From NCBI RefSeq assembly GCF_023277745.1, contig NZ_CP086322.1:2790001-2854000 (forward strand): a stretch of 64,000 nt of DNA, in the 5' to 3' direction. The notes under the pieces are model-generated. The model worked only from the letters and a program-made list of their open reading frames with translations. It was not told where the DNA came from and did not search any database. This DNA comes from Streptomyces halobius (GTDB lineage Bacteria; Actinomycetota; Actinomycetes; Streptomycetales; Streptomycetaceae). Shown here piece after piece: positions 33,941-43,069 of this stretch. Position 1 is the first letter of the stretch; each line of letters begins with the position of its first letter. Both the position numbers and the translations under genes were made by a program.

Positions 33941-33976
33941 GGCGCCCCGGCACCGCGTGGACGGTGCCGGGGCGCT
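33941..33976. terminator. Bidirectional terminator
   Basis: GGCGCCCCGGCACCG (33941-33955) pairs with CGGTGCCGGGGCGC (33962-33975) around a 6-base loop, between the small gene (plus) and the inositol monophosphatase gene (minus). Confidence 0.8.
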
Positions 33977-34000
33977 GTCGTGTCCGCTACCGCGTCGCGG

Positions 34001-34834
34001 TCAGTCGTGCCAGGCGCCGAGTTCGTCCAGGAGCGGCTGGAGCTCCTCGAAGACGGCCGGGGAGGCGGCGACGGTCAGCTCGTGGGAGGCCGGCTCGCCG
34101 GGACGGCCCCCGGTGAGCGCACCGGCCTCACGGGCGATCAGCGCACCGGCCGCCAGGTCCCACGGATTGAGGCCGCGCTCGTAGTAGGCGTCGAGCCGGC
34201 CGCAGGCCACATCGCACAGGTCGATCGCGGCCGAGCCGCCGCGCCGGATGTCGCGCACCCTCGGGATGAGCGTGCGCACCACGTCCGCCTGGGCGGCCCG
34301 GCGCTCGGCGAGGTAGCCGAAGCCGGTGCCGACCAGCGCCTGGGAGAGCGGCGGCGCGGGCCGGTGGTGGACGCGCTCGCCGTTGTTGAACGCGCCGCGG
34401 CCGAGGACGGCCCGGTACGTCTCGCCGCGCATCGGGGCGGCGACGACCCCGACGACCGTCTCGCCGTCCTTCTCCGCCGCGATGGACACGGCCCAGGAGG
34501 GCAGCCCGTAGAGGTAGTTGACGGTGCCGTCGACCGGGTCGATGACCCAGCGCACACCGCTGCTGCCGGCGACGCTGGCGCCCTCCTCCCCCAGGAAGCC
34601 GTCGTCGGGCCGGTGCTCGGCGATGAAGCCGGTGATCAGCTTCTCGGAGGCGAGGTCCATCTCCGTGACGACGTCGATGGGGCTGGTCTTGGTGGCGGCC
34701 ACGCCCAGGTCGGCGGGCCGGCCGTCGCGCAGCAGCGTTCCGGCGCGGCGGGCGGCCTCCAGGGCCAGTTCGAGGAGTTCGTCGTACAGCGGATCGTCGG
34801 ACGCGGACGGTCCGGGCTTCTGTGGGTCGGGCAC
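34001..34834 (-). CDS. suhB: Inositol monophosphatase family protein
   Basis: This 277-aa Mg-dependent phosphatase shows the metal-binding motifs FLGEEG, WVIDPVDGTVNY and GLNPWDLAAGALIAREAG. It dephosphorylates inositol-1-phosphate or a related sugar phosphate, feeding phosphatidylinositol or mycothiol synthesis in actinobacteria. The GTG at 34834 has AAGGAG a few bases upstream. The neighbouring order matches suhB (Rv2701c) of the mycobacterial block. Confidence 0.92.
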   Translation of the reverse strand: MPDPQKPGPSASDDPLYDELLELALEAARRAGTLLRDGRPADLGVAATKTSPIDVVTEMDLASEKLITGFIAEHRPDDGFLGEEGASVAGSSGVRWVIDPVDGTVNYLYGLPSWAVSIAAEKDGETVVGVVAAPMRGETYRAVLGRGAFNNGERVHHRPAPPLSQALVGTGFGYLAERRAAQADVVRTLIPRVRDIRRGGSAAIDLCDVACGRLDAYYERGLNPWDLAAGALIAREAGALTGGRPGEPASHELTVAASPAVFEELQPLLDELGAWHD

Positions 34835-34904
34835 GTTGCTCCTTGCTCGGACGAGCGGTGGTCAGGGGGCGGCGGGGTGTCCGTCGGACTCCCGCCGGCA
34901 GGAC

Positions 34905-36095
34905 CTACGAGGCGGGCGCCTGGGCTTCCGCGACCGGGCCCTCCCAGTCCGCGCCGGCGGCGGCCGGGCGCGGGGTCCGGGCGGGGCAGCAGCCGACCGG
35001 GCACAGGTCGTGCGAGGCGGCGAGGGCGCCCAGTGCGCAGCGCTCCGGGGAGCGGCCCCGTTCGGTCGCGGCACGCTCCAGGAGGAGGTCGCGGACGGCC
35101 GCGGCGAAGCGCGGGTCGGCGCCGACCGTGGCCGACCTGGCGACCGGCAGCCCCAGCTCCGCGGCCTTGGCGGTGGCCTCGGTGTCGAGGTCGTACCTGA
35201 CCTCCATGTGGTCCGAGACGAATCCGATGGGGGCCATGACGACGGCGGGGACGCCCGCGCGGTGCGCCTCCTCCAGGTGGTCGCAGATGTCCGGCTCCAG
35301 CCAGGGGATGTGCGGGGCGCCGCTGCGGGACTGGTAGACGAGCTTCCAGGGGTGCTCCACACCGGTCTCCGCGCACACCGCGTCCGCAATCACCCGCGCC
35401 ACGTCCAGGTGCTGGGCGACATACGCACCGCCCTCGCCGTCCCGGGTGTGGTCGGCGGGCGGGCCCGAGGTGTCGGCGGCGGCCGTCGGGATCGAGTGCG
35501 TGGTGAACGCGATATGGGCGCCGGCCCGCACGTCCTCGGGCAGTCCGGCGAGCGAGGCCAGCACGGCGTCGGCCATCGGGCGGACGAAGCCGGGGTGGTT
35601 GAAGTAGTGCCGGAGCTTGTCGACCCGGGGAACCGGCAGGCCCTCGGCCTGGAGGACGGCGAGCGCGTCGGCGAGGTTCTCGCGGTACTGGCGGCAGCCC
35701 GAGTACGAGGCGTACGCGCTGGTGGCCAAAACGGCGATACGGCGGTGACCGTCGTTGACCATGGTGCGCAGGGTGTCGGTCAGATACGGCGCCCAGTTGC
35801 GGTTGCCCCAGTAGACCGGCAGATCCAGGCCGTGCTCGGCGAAGTCCTCGCGCAGCGCGTCCAGCAGCTCACGGTTCTGCGCGTTGATGGGACTCACGCC
35901 GCCGAACAGAAAGTAGTGCTGCCCCACCTCCTTGAGGCGCTCTGTGGGGATGCCGCGGCCGCGGGTGACGTTCTCCAGGAACGGGACGACGTCGTCGGGG
36001 CCTTCGGGGCCGCCGAAGGACAGCAACAGCAGGGCGTCATAGGGGCTGGGGTCCCCTGCGGGGCGACTCAAGGGAGCTTCGCGCTGTTCGGGCAT
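34905..36095 (-). CDS. hemH: Ferrochelatase (coproporphyrin III type)
   Basis: This 396-aa enzyme begins with the family opening [20 protein letters not shown] and contains [11 protein letters not shown], the active-site His region ([10 protein letters not shown]) and the Glu region. A C-terminal Cys group ([20 protein letters not shown]) suits the [2Fe-2S] cluster of actinobacterial ferrochelatases. Actinobacteria use the coproporphyrin-dependent heme route, so it should insert iron into coproporphyrin III. It is probably transcribed with suhB and divergent from the MFS gene. Confidence 0.93.
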   Translation of the reverse strand: MPEQREAPLSRPAGDPSPYDALLLLSFGGPEGPDDVVPFLENVTRGRGIPTERLKEVGQHYFLFGGVSPINAQNRELLDALREDFAEHGLDLPVYWGNRNWAPYLTDTLRTMVNDGHRRIAVLATSAYASYSGCRQYRENLADALAVLQAEGLPVPRVDKLRHYFNHPGFVRPMADAVLASLAGLPEDVRAGAHIAFTTHSIPTAAADTSGPPADHTRDGEGGAYVAQHLDVARVIADAVCAETGVEHPWKLVYQSRSGAPHIPWLEPDICDHLEEAHRAGVPAVVMAPIGFVSDHMEVRYDLDTEATAKAAELGLPVARSATVGADPRFAAAVRDLLLERAATERGRSPERCALGALAASHDLCPVGCCPARTPRPAAAGADWEGPVAEAQAPAS

Positions 36096-36189
36096 GTCGT
36101 CGATCCTGCCACCCCTGCCCCGGACAGGGCGGGCAGACCCCTGCGTGCCGTGGGTGCGGGCGGCCCGGTACGGCCGGTGTCACGGAGGG

Positions 36190-36264
36190 CGAAAAATCGG
36201 GAGCATCCGGTGACCCACCGCCCGTAAGCTGTATCGGCCCGAGTCATCCCTTACCGATTTTTCG
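36190..36264. promoter_or_regulatory. 11-bp inverted repeat between hemH and MFS gene
   Basis: CGAAAAATCGG (36190-36200) and CCGATTTTTCG (36254-36264) are exact complements 53 bases apart, in otherwise GC-rich DNA. Each arm also holds its own small dyad (CGA-TCG). The right arm ends 22 bases before the MFS start. It may be a looped or paired operator controlling either divergent gene. Confidence 0.45.
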
Positions 36265-36286
36265 GTCCTCACCGGCGGAGCACCCG

Positions 36287-37546
36287 TTGCCCAGTCCCTA
36301 CCGCGCCATATTCGGCCGCCCCGGCACCATGTCGTTCTCCGCCGCCGGGTTCCTGGGCCGTCTGCCGCTGTCGATGATGAGCATCGGCGTCGTCACGATG
36401 ATCTCCCAGCTGACCGGGCGCTACGGGCTGGCGGGAGCGCTGTCCGCGACGCTCGCGCTGTCCGCCGCGGTGATCGGCCCGCAGATCTCGCGGCTGGTCG
36501 ACCGGCACGGCCAGCGCCGGGTGCTGCGCCCGGCCACCCTGGTCTCGCTCACGGCGGTCGCCGGTCTGCTGCTGAGCGCACAACAGGGCCGGCCGGACTG
36601 GACGCTGTTCGTCTTCTCGGCCGGTGCGGGCTGTGTGCCGAGCATCGGCTCGATGATCCGGGCGCGCTGGGCGGAGATCTACCGTGGCTCCCCGCGCGTC
36701 CTGCACACCGCGTACGCGTGGGAGTCGATCGTCGACGAGGTGTGCTTCATCGTCGGCCCCATCGTGTCCATCGGGCTGTCCACCGCCTGGTTCCCGGAGG
36801 CCGGGCCGCTGCTGGCCGCCGGCTTCCTGGCCGCCGGCGTCTTCTGGCTGACGGCGCAGCGCGCCACGGAGCCGGTGCCGCAGCCGCGCGAGCAGCGCTC
36901 CGAGGGCTCCGCGCTGCGCTCGCCTGGGCTCCAGGTGCTGGTGGTGACGTTTGTGGCAACCGGCGCGATCTTCGGGGCGATCGATGTGGTGACCGTCGCG
37001 TTCGCCGAGGAGGCGGGCCACAAGGCGGCCGCCAGCCTGGTGCTCGCGGTCTACGCGCTCGGCTCGTGCGTCGCCGGAGCCGTCTTCGGGCTGCTGCACC
37101 TCACGGGGCACGCCGCCCGCCGCTGGGTGATCGGTGTCGGTGCGATGGCCGTGAGCATGGTGCCGCTGCAGCTGACCGGTTCCCTGCCGGTACTGGCGGT
37201 GATGCTGTTCGTCGCGGGGCTGGCCATCGCGCCGACGATGGTGACCACCATGGCGCTGGTCGAGGAGCATGTGCCGCGGTCTCAGCTGACCGAGGGCATG
37301 ACGTGGACCAGCACCGGACTCGCGGTGGGCGTCGCGCTCGGTTCGTCGGCGGCCGGCTCGGTCGTCGACGCCGCCGGGGCGGGACGCGGCTACCTCGTGC
37401 CCCTTGCGGCGGGGGCGCTGGCCGCGCTGGTGGCGGTCGCGGGCTACCGCAGGCTCCGGCCGCGTCCTGCGACGCCGTCGGCGGCGGTCGCGGAAGGCGG
37501 CCCGGCCGCGCGGCCGCGGGACGCGCACAGCGAGTCGCCCTGCTGA
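36287..37546 (+). CDS. Major facilitator superfamily protein
   Basis: This 419-aa protein starts at a TTG (MPSPYRAIFGRPGTMSFSAA) and has twelve predicted membrane spans with a central polar loop near residue 205. It has the MFS-type VDRHGQRRVLRP loop between spans 2 and 3. The substrate is unknown. It belongs to the small-molecule exporter group rather than sugar transporters, judged by length and charge pattern. The start is supported by proximity of conserved sequence; no strong ribosome site is visible. Confidence 0.82.
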   Translation: MPSPYRAIFGRPGTMSFSAAGFLGRLPLSMMSIGVVTMISQLTGRYGLAGALSATLALSAAVIGPQISRLVDRHGQRRVLRPATLVSLTAVAGLLLSAQQGRPDWTLFVFSAGAGCVPSIGSMIRARWAEIYRGSPRVLHTAYAWESIVDEVCFIVGPIVSIGLSTAWFPEAGPLLAAGFLAAGVFWLTAQRATEPVPQPREQRSEGSALRSPGLQVLVVTFVATGAIFGAIDVVTVAFAEEAGHKAAASLVLAVYALGSCVAGAVFGLLHLTGHAARRWVIGVGAMAVSMVPLQLTGSLPVLAVMLFVAGLAIAPTMVTTMALVEEHVPRSQLTEGMTWTSTGLAVGVALGSSAAGSVVDAAGAGRGYLVPLAAGALAALVAVAGYRRLRPRPATPSAAVAEGGPAARPRDAHSESPC

Positions 37547-37758
37547 CGCCCGTACGCGACCGGGCGTCATCGCACGCCACGGCGGTGTTCTCCGTTACCG
37601 GCGGTAGGCCATGCCATGGAGCCGAACCACTCCGGACCGCCCCTTGATCATGTGATTCCTGTCACCCCGCCTGGATGTCGCGTCGGTGGCTGACATCATG
37701 CGCACACACCAGCGGCCGCCGAACACGGCGGGCCCGTGCGGAGGGAGGGGACGTCACC

Positions 37759-39111
37759 ATGGCAGTCAGCAATGCCGTCGGCGGCTCGGGAGGGCACGGC
37801 GCGACCACGTCACCACCACGGCCGTGGCGCAACTGGGCGGGCAATGTCACCGCACGGCCCGCACGGACCGTGGCCCCCGCGAGCACGGAGGAGCTGGCGG
37901 CCGCCGTCCGCTCCGCCGCCGAGGACGGGCTGACGGTCAAGGCCGCCGGCACCGGCCACTCCTTCACCGGGGTGACCGCCACCGACGGACTGCTGATCCG
38001 CCCCGAGCGGCTCACCGGCGTACGGAAGGTCGACCGCGCCGCCGGGACGGTGACAGTGGCCGCCGGCACTCCGCTCAAGCGCCTCAACGAGACGCTGGCC
38101 GCGCACGGACTGTCGCTGACCAACATGGGCGACATCATGGAACAGACCGTCTCCGGGGCCGCCGCCACCGGCACCCACGGGACCGGCCGCGACTCCGCCT
38201 CGGTCGCCGCCCAGATCACCGGCCTCGAACTGGTCACCGCCGACGGCACGGTCCGCACCTGCTCCGCAGGGCAGAACCCGGAGGTCTTCGCCGCGGCCCG
38301 GCTCGGCCTGGGCGCGCTGGGCGTGATCACCGAGCTCACCTTCGCCGTGGAACCGGAGTTCCTGTTGACGGCCCGCGAGGAGCCGATGCAGTTCGACGAG
38401 GTGACCGGCCGGTTCGACGAGCTGATCGCCGAGAACGAACACTTCGAGTTCTACTGGTTCCCGCACACCGGCAACTGCAACACCAAGCGCAACAACCGCA
38501 GCCAGGGCCCGGCCGCGCCGCCCGGCAAGGTCAGCGGCTGGGTCGAGGACGAGCTGCTCTCCAACGGTGTCTTCCAAGCGGCCTGTGCCGTCGGCCGGGC
38601 GTTCCCGGCGGCGATACCGGGCATCGCCAAGATCTCCAGCCAAGTGCTCTCGGCCCGTACGTACACCGACATCCCGTACAAGGTGTTCACCTCGCCGCGC
38701 CGGGTGCGGTTCCTGGAGATGGAGTACGCGGTGCCGCGCGAGGCCGCCGTCGCGGCGCTGGGCGAGCTGCGGGCGATGGTCGCACGCTCGGGCCTCAGGG
38801 TCGGCTTCCCGGTGGAGGTGCGGACCGCGCCGGCCGACGACATCCCGCTGTCCACCGCCTCGGGCCGGGACACCGCCTATATCGCCGTGCACATGTACCG
38901 GGGGACGCCGTACCAGGCGTATTTCGCGGCCACCGAACGGATCATGACGGCGCACGGCGGGCGCCCGCACTGGGGAAAGCTGCACACCAAGGACGCCGGC
39001 TACCTGGCGGACGCCTACCCCCGCTTCGCCGAGTTCCGCACGCTGCGTGACCGCCTGGACCCCGAGCGACGGTTCACCAACGACTATCTGCGGCGGGTCC
39101 TGGGCGACTGA
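37759..39111 (+). CDS. FAD-linked sugar-lactone oxidase (D-arabinono-1,4-lactone oxidase family)
   Basis: This 450-aa enzyme has an N-terminal PCMH-type FAD domain (KAAGTGHSFTGVTATDG, then TGTHGTG) and a C-terminal ALO domain with FEFYWFPHTG, GRPHWGKLHTKDAGYLADAY and RFTNDYLRR. It oxidises a sugar lactone or alditol with oxygen, producing peroxide; the exact substrate is unknown. The ATG at 37759 follows GAGGGAGGGGA. A longer in-frame start at 37675 lacks conserved sequence. Confidence 0.88.
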   Translation: MAVSNAVGGSGGHGATTSPPRPWRNWAGNVTARPARTVAPASTEELAAAVRSAAEDGLTVKAAGTGHSFTGVTATDGLLIRPERLTGVRKVDRAAGTVTVAAGTPLKRLNETLAAHGLSLTNMGDIMEQTVSGAAATGTHGTGRDSASVAAQITGLELVTADGTVRTCSAGQNPEVFAAARLGLGALGVITELTFAVEPEFLLTAREEPMQFDEVTGRFDELIAENEHFEFYWFPHTGNCNTKRNNRSQGPAAPPGKVSGWVEDELLSNGVFQAACAVGRAFPAAIPGIAKISSQVLSARTYTDIPYKVFTSPRRVRFLEMEYAVPREAAVAALGELRAMVARSGLRVGFPVEVRTAPADDIPLSTASGRDTAYIAVHMYRGTPYQAYFAATERIMTAHGGRPHWGKLHTKDAGYLADAYPRFAEFRTLRDRLDPERRFTNDYLRRVLGD

Positions 39112-39130
39112 CCGCCGCCCGGCACATACA

Positions 39131-39169
39131 GCCGCGCCCCGGCGCCCGCCTCGGGCACCGGGGCGCGGC
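39131..39169. terminator. Bidirectional terminator
   Basis: GCCGCGCCCCGG (39131-39142) pairs with CCGGGGCGCGGC (39158-39169), between convergent genes. Confidence 0.78.
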
Positions 39170-39189
39170 CCTGGCCGGTCCGCCCCGTA

Positions 39190-40314
39190 TCAGGAGGCGT
39201 GCGGATCCGGGCTCTGCTGGGATTCGGAGTTCTCCTGCTCCTGCTGGGCCCCCGTCCCCTTGTCCTGGCCACCGTTCGAGCCGTCGCCGGAGTCGTCACC
39301 CGTACCGGAGCGGCTCGGGGACGGCGCCCCGGACGGGGACGTCTCGGGGTCCGGCGAGGTCTCGCCGCCGCCGGACGGTGTCGGCGTCGGGGACGGCGTG
39401 CCACGGCCCGGGTCACTGCCGGTCCGGCCGGGGTCACCGGGATCCGTGGACGGCTCGCGGGTGCCACCGCTCGTGCCGTTGCCGGTGGAGTGGCCGGGAT
39501 CGGGCGTCTGCGGGGTGCCGGGCTGGTGCCGGCCGGAGCCGCCGCCGGTGATGAGCCGCCCCAGGGTGGTGCCCTTGCCGCCGCTCGGCGTCCGATCGGT
39601 GATCAGCTCGGTGGCGGTCACCGCGCCCATGGCGAGGACGAACACCGCGAGCGCGCCGAGCGCCGACCGCTTCCAGCCACGCAGCCGGGTGCCGTACGTC
39701 GTGGAGTTGACCTCCTCGACGTCCGCCGTCCCGTGGTCAGCGGACGTGCGGCCGGCCGGGCGGGGAGCCTCCTGGCGCAGTGCCATGGTCGCCTCGTCGA
39801 GGCGCGGCACCAGCTGCGTCTTGTCGGTGGGCCGTGCGTCACCGGGGAGCCCGCCCCGCGGGATCGGCTGGGTACGGTCCGTGCCCGGACCGGGGTTCCT
39901 GTCCGCGACGGACGTGATCGTGTCCGGCGCGCCCTGTTCCTCGAAGGTGGGCAGCACCATGGTGGGGTCGGCGCGGCGCGCGTCCCGTGGTGTGGATCGT
40001 GAGTGGGAATCGTCGGGATCGGAGCGGCGGCGCGGGACGCGGCGCGGCTTCGGCCGGGTGGTGACCGTGGCTTCCTTGAGCTGCTCGCCGGTGCGCCGGA
40101 ACAGATGCTGGAATATCGAACCGCCGGTCGTGGCCACGACACTGACCACACCCGCGCCGATGATGGTTCCGTAGAGGCTGAACTGCCCCGCGAGATACGC
40201 GGCGACGGCCGCCGCGAGGGCGCTGCCCGCGACCTGAGCCAGACTCAGGTCGATCCGCTTCTCCTTCTTCTTCGTATCGCTCTTCTTCGTATCGCTTTCG
40301 GATTCTTCGCCCAT
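39190..40314 (-). CDS. Membrane-anchored protein with Pro/Thr/Gly-rich extracytoplasmic tail
   Basis: I recognise no family for this 374-aa protein. The N terminus is Lys-rich with a small repeat (SDTKK twice, from a 15-bp duplication near 40268-40300). A hydrophobic pair follows at about 24-65 (LAQVAGSALAAAVAAYLAGQ), then a polar cytoplasmic middle. A single span (ALGALAVFVLAMGAVTATEL, about residue 220) leads into a ~130-residue Pro/Gly/Ser/Thr-rich tail. The shape suggests a cell-wall-spanning stalk. Confidence 0.75.
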   Translation of the reverse strand: MGEESESDTKKSDTKKKEKRIDLSLAQVAGSALAAAVAAYLAGQFSLYGTIIGAGVVSVVATTGGSIFQHLFRRTGEQLKEATVTTRPKPRRVPRRRSDPDDSHSRSTPRDARRADPTMVLPTFEEQGAPDTITSVADRNPGPGTDRTQPIPRGGLPGDARPTDKTQLVPRLDEATMALRQEAPRPAGRTSADHGTADVEEVNSTTYGTRLRGWKRSALGALAVFVLAMGAVTATELITDRTPSGGKGTTLGRLITGGGSGRHQPGTPQTPDPGHSTGNGTSGGTREPSTDPGDPGRTGSDPGRGTPSPTPTPSGGGETSPDPETSPSGAPSPSRSGTGDDSGDGSNGGQDKGTGAQQEQENSESQQSPDPHAS

Positions 40315-40811
40315 CTCCTACCTTTGGTTGCCCCTTCGATCCGTCTTGCACAGAGAAGGGACCATTTGGCGGAGTGAGTAGTTCCGAAACTGGGGGATCT
40401 GTGAACCTCGCCACCTGCGCCGCAGGTAGAGAGGTCGACAAGACGACTCAACTCCGTTGTCCCACCAGAAACTCGGCGGCGCGGCGGTGCACCTCGGTGG
40501 CCCGAATGGAGTACTGTGGCGAGCCCTGGCCCCGGTTCCCGTCGGGCTGCCCGGACTCGCGGGAGAGGGCCCTGAAGGCGGCACTCGCCCAGGGGCGCCG
40601 CCGCTCGGTACGGGTGATCGGTAACAGGGCAAGCGGCATGGTCACCGAGCGTTGCGAACTGGTAACCGTGTCATAACGGCGTTTCTGGGCCAAGCCACGA
40701 CACGCCGGGTAACTCGGCAATGTTGTGGCAGGCTGCACCCGGGCAGGCCACACTCGACTAGCGGAAGCAGCGACGCACGTGACGTCGGCAGGCACCACCC
40801 GGGAGGTCCCC
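40315..40811. other. 497-bp region upstream of sepH
   Basis: It holds the upstream region of the membrane protein (minus, near 40320-40400), one possible small minus-strand gene (40448-40639), and the sepH promoter region near 40640-40800. The sequence GCGAACTGGTAACCGTGTCATAAC (about 40650-40677) is lower in GC and is a promoter candidate. Confidence 0.4.
40448..40639 (-). CDS. Possible 63-aa protein with a TTA codon
   Basis: ATG at 40639 reads MPLALLPITRTERRRPWASA and ends AEFLVGQRS. Third codon positions are about 84% G/C, as in real genes here. Codon 6 is TTA, so translation would need the bldA tRNA. No family is recognised and the ribosome site is weak. It lies divergently upstream of sepH, so it may instead be non-coding promoter DNA. 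Confidence 0.35.
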   Translation of the reverse strand: MPLALLPITRTERRRPWASAAFRALSRESGQPDGNRGQGSPQYSIRATEVHRRAAEFLVGQRS

Positions 40812-41876
40812 ATGCCCGAACTGCGTGTCGTGGCCGTCTCCAACGACGGCACACGGCTGGTGCTCAAAGCTGCGGACAGCACCGAGTACACGCTTCCCAT
40901 CGACGAACGGCTGCGCGCCGCTGTCCGCAATGACCGTGCGCGGCTGGGCCAGATCGAGATCGAGGTGGAGAGCCACCTCCGCCCGCGGGACATCCAGGCG
41001 CGGATACGAGCCGGTTCCTCCGCTGAGGAGGTCGCACAGCTCGCCGGCATCCCCGTCGACCGGGTGCGCCGCTTCGAGGGCCCGGTGCTCGCGGAGCGCG
41101 CGTTCATGGCCGAGCGGGCCCGCAAGACCCCGGTACGGCGCCCCGGCGAGAACACCGGCCCGCAGCTCGGCGAGGCGGTCGCGGAGCGGCTGCTGATGCG
41201 CGGCGCCGACAAGGAGAGCGTCCAGTGGGACTCCTGGCGCCGGGACGACGGCACCTGGGAGGTGCTGCTGGTCTACCGCGTCGCGGCCGAACCGCACTCG
41301 GCGAGCTGGACGTACGACCCGCCGCGACGACTCGTCCAGGCCGTCGACGACGAGGCGCGGGCGCTGATCGGCGAGAGCGACGACACGCCCGAGCCGAGCT
41401 TCCCGTTCGTGCCCCGGATCGCGCGGCTGCCGCGTGATCGGCCGCTGGACCGCGCCCTGGACCGACAGAGCCCGGACCGTGCCGACCGCGCGGGCGCCGG
41501 CGGCGAGGAGACCGAGCCGCGGGACGCCGAGGAGGGCAACGGTGAGCGGGAGCGCGAGCGGGATTCGCTGACCAGCCTGCTGGAGGCGGTGCCGAGCTTC
41601 CGTGGCGACATGGTCGTCCCGGAGACCACCAAGGCGCCGCAGAGCGAGGAACCGGCCGACGAGGCCGAGGTCGAGGAGCCGCCCGCGGCCAGCGCCGGGG
41701 CCGGTTCCGCGTACGCCGATGTGCTGATGCCCAGGGCGGTGGCAGGTCATCGCGACCGGCTGACCGGGACGACGGACCGGCAGGCCGAGGCGGACGGCGT
41801 ACGGCCGGGCCGCCGGGCCGCGGTGCCGAGCTGGGACGAGATCGTCTTCGGCACCCGGCGCAAGAAGCCGGAGTAA
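40812..41876 (+). CDS. sepH: SepH, FtsZ regulator (DUF3071)
   Basis: This 354-aa protein begins MPELRVVAVSNDGTRLVLKA and contains a helix-turn-helix-like motif (SSAEEVAQLAGIPVDRVRRF) in the conserved N-terminal DUF3071 region. A long acidic disordered part follows, then the conserved C-terminal signature PSWDEIVFGTRRKKPE. SepH binds FtsZ and promotes its assembly into rings during sporulation and vegetative septation in Streptomyces. The ATG at 40812 follows GGGAGG. A terminator follows. Confidence 0.93.
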   Translation: MPELRVVAVSNDGTRLVLKAADSTEYTLPIDERLRAAVRNDRARLGQIEIEVESHLRPRDIQARIRAGSSAEEVAQLAGIPVDRVRRFEGPVLAERAFMAERARKTPVRRPGENTGPQLGEAVAERLLMRGADKESVQWDSWRRDDGTWEVLLVYRVAAEPHSASWTYDPPRRLVQAVDDEARALIGESDDTPEPSFPFVPRIARLPRDRPLDRALDRQSPDRADRAGAGGEETEPRDAEEGNGERERERDSLTSLLEAVPSFRGDMVVPETTKAPQSEEPADEAEVEEPPAASAGAGSAYADVLMPRAVAGHRDRLTGTTDRQAEADGVRPGRRAAVPSWDEIVFGTRRKKPE

Positions 41877-41903
41877 CGGGCCGCGCCTGCGGAGAAACGA
41901 CCC

Positions 41904-41936
41904 GTCCGGCCGCCCCGCTTCCAGGGGCGGCCGGAC
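41904..41936. terminator. Bidirectional terminator
   Basis: GTCCGGCCGCCCC (41904-41916) pairs with GGGGCGGCCGGAC (41924-41936), between sepH (plus) and the sulfurtransferase gene (minus). Confidence 0.85.
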
Positions 41937-41977
41937 GTCGTGGTGCGGGGAGGCCCATCCAGGGGCCCGGCGGGGGC

Positions 41978-42817
41978 TCAGCCCGGCTGCGGGCCGGTGG
42001 CCACCGGGCGGGACGGGTCGGCGCACCATTCGCTCCAGGAGCCGACGTACAGCGCGGCCGGGACGCCCGCCACTGCGAGGGCGAGCACCTGCTGGGCGGC
42101 GGACACCCCGGAGCCGCAGTAGACACCGACCTCGGTGTCCGCGGTGGCACCCAGTGACGCGAAGCGCTCGGCCAGCTCGGCCGCGGAGCGGAAGGTGGTG
42201 CCGCCTTCGACGACGTTCTCGGTCGTCGGCGCGGAGACGGCGCCGGGGATATGGCCGGCGACCGGGTCGATGGGCTCGGCCTCGCCCCGGTAGCGCTCGC
42301 CGGCCCTCGCGTCCAGGAGGACACCACGACGGGCGAGTGCGGCCGCGTCGTCCGCCGTCAGCATGGGCAGCACCCCAGGGGCAGGCGTGAAGTCACCCAC
42401 CCGCGGAGTCTCTTTATCGATACTCATGGCCCCGCCGGACACCTGCCACGCGGCGAGACCACCATCCAGGACCCGGACATCAGGATGACCCGACCAGCGC
42501 AACAGCCACCAGGCACGTGCCGCCGCCCAGCCCTGGCCGCCGTCGTAGACCACCACGGCACGGTCGGCGCTGACCCCGGCACGCCGCATGGCCGTCGTGA
42601 AGACGGTGAGATCGGGCAGCGGGTGCCGGCCTGCCATGCCGGGGGGTCCGGCCAGCTCGGCATCGAGATCGACATAGACCGCGCCCGGTAGATGGCCGGC
42701 CTCGTACTGGGGGCGGCCGGGCGGCCCGCCGAGCTGGTAGCGGACGTCCAGGAGCACCGGGGCGGCTGACCCCGCCAACTCGCTCGCGAGTTCGGTAGCG
42801 GTGATGATGGCATTCAT
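41978..42817 (-). CDS. Rhodanese-type sulfurtransferase
   Basis: This 279-aa enzyme has two rhodanese domains. The N-terminal inactive one has VLLDVRYQLGG and GHLPGAVYVDLDAEL. The C-terminal catalytic one has VLLDARAGERYRGE and the active-site loop VYCGSGVSAAQ, whose Cys carries the persulfide. The CGSGVSA loop is typical of 3-mercaptopyruvate or thiosulfate sulfurtransferases. The ATG at 42817 (MNAIITATELASEL) is preferred because AAGGA lies eight bases upstream; another ATG lies nine bases earlier. Confidence 0.91.
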   Translation of the reverse strand: MNAIITATELASELAGSAAPVLLDVRYQLGGPPGRPQYEAGHLPGAVYVDLDAELAGPPGMAGRHPLPDLTVFTTAMRRAGVSADRAVVVYDGGQGWAAARAWWLLRWSGHPDVRVLDGGLAAWQVSGGAMSIDKETPRVGDFTPAPGVLPMLTADDAAALARRGVLLDARAGERYRGEAEPIDPVAGHIPGAVSAPTTENVVEGGTTFRSAAELAERFASLGATADTEVGVYCGSGVSAAQQVLALAVAGVPAALYVGSWSEWCADPSRPVATGPQPG

Positions 42818-43069
42818 GGGACTCATCCTTGCGTAGCAGCGGCTACGCACAGAAGGCGGGTGCCCACCCTCCGTATGACGGAGTTGCGGCGGCAAGCAAC
42901 GCCGCCGAAACGGAAGTGAAACATCAAAACGGGCATTCTCCCTCGCGAACGCGCCAATGACGGCGCGGCCGGGGCGCACAGCAGATCAGAGGGTGCGAGC
43001 ATCTGCTCGGGACCCGCGCCCGTACCTACCCCAAATGGCCACCACCCCTGGTCCGAGGAGAGAGTGACG

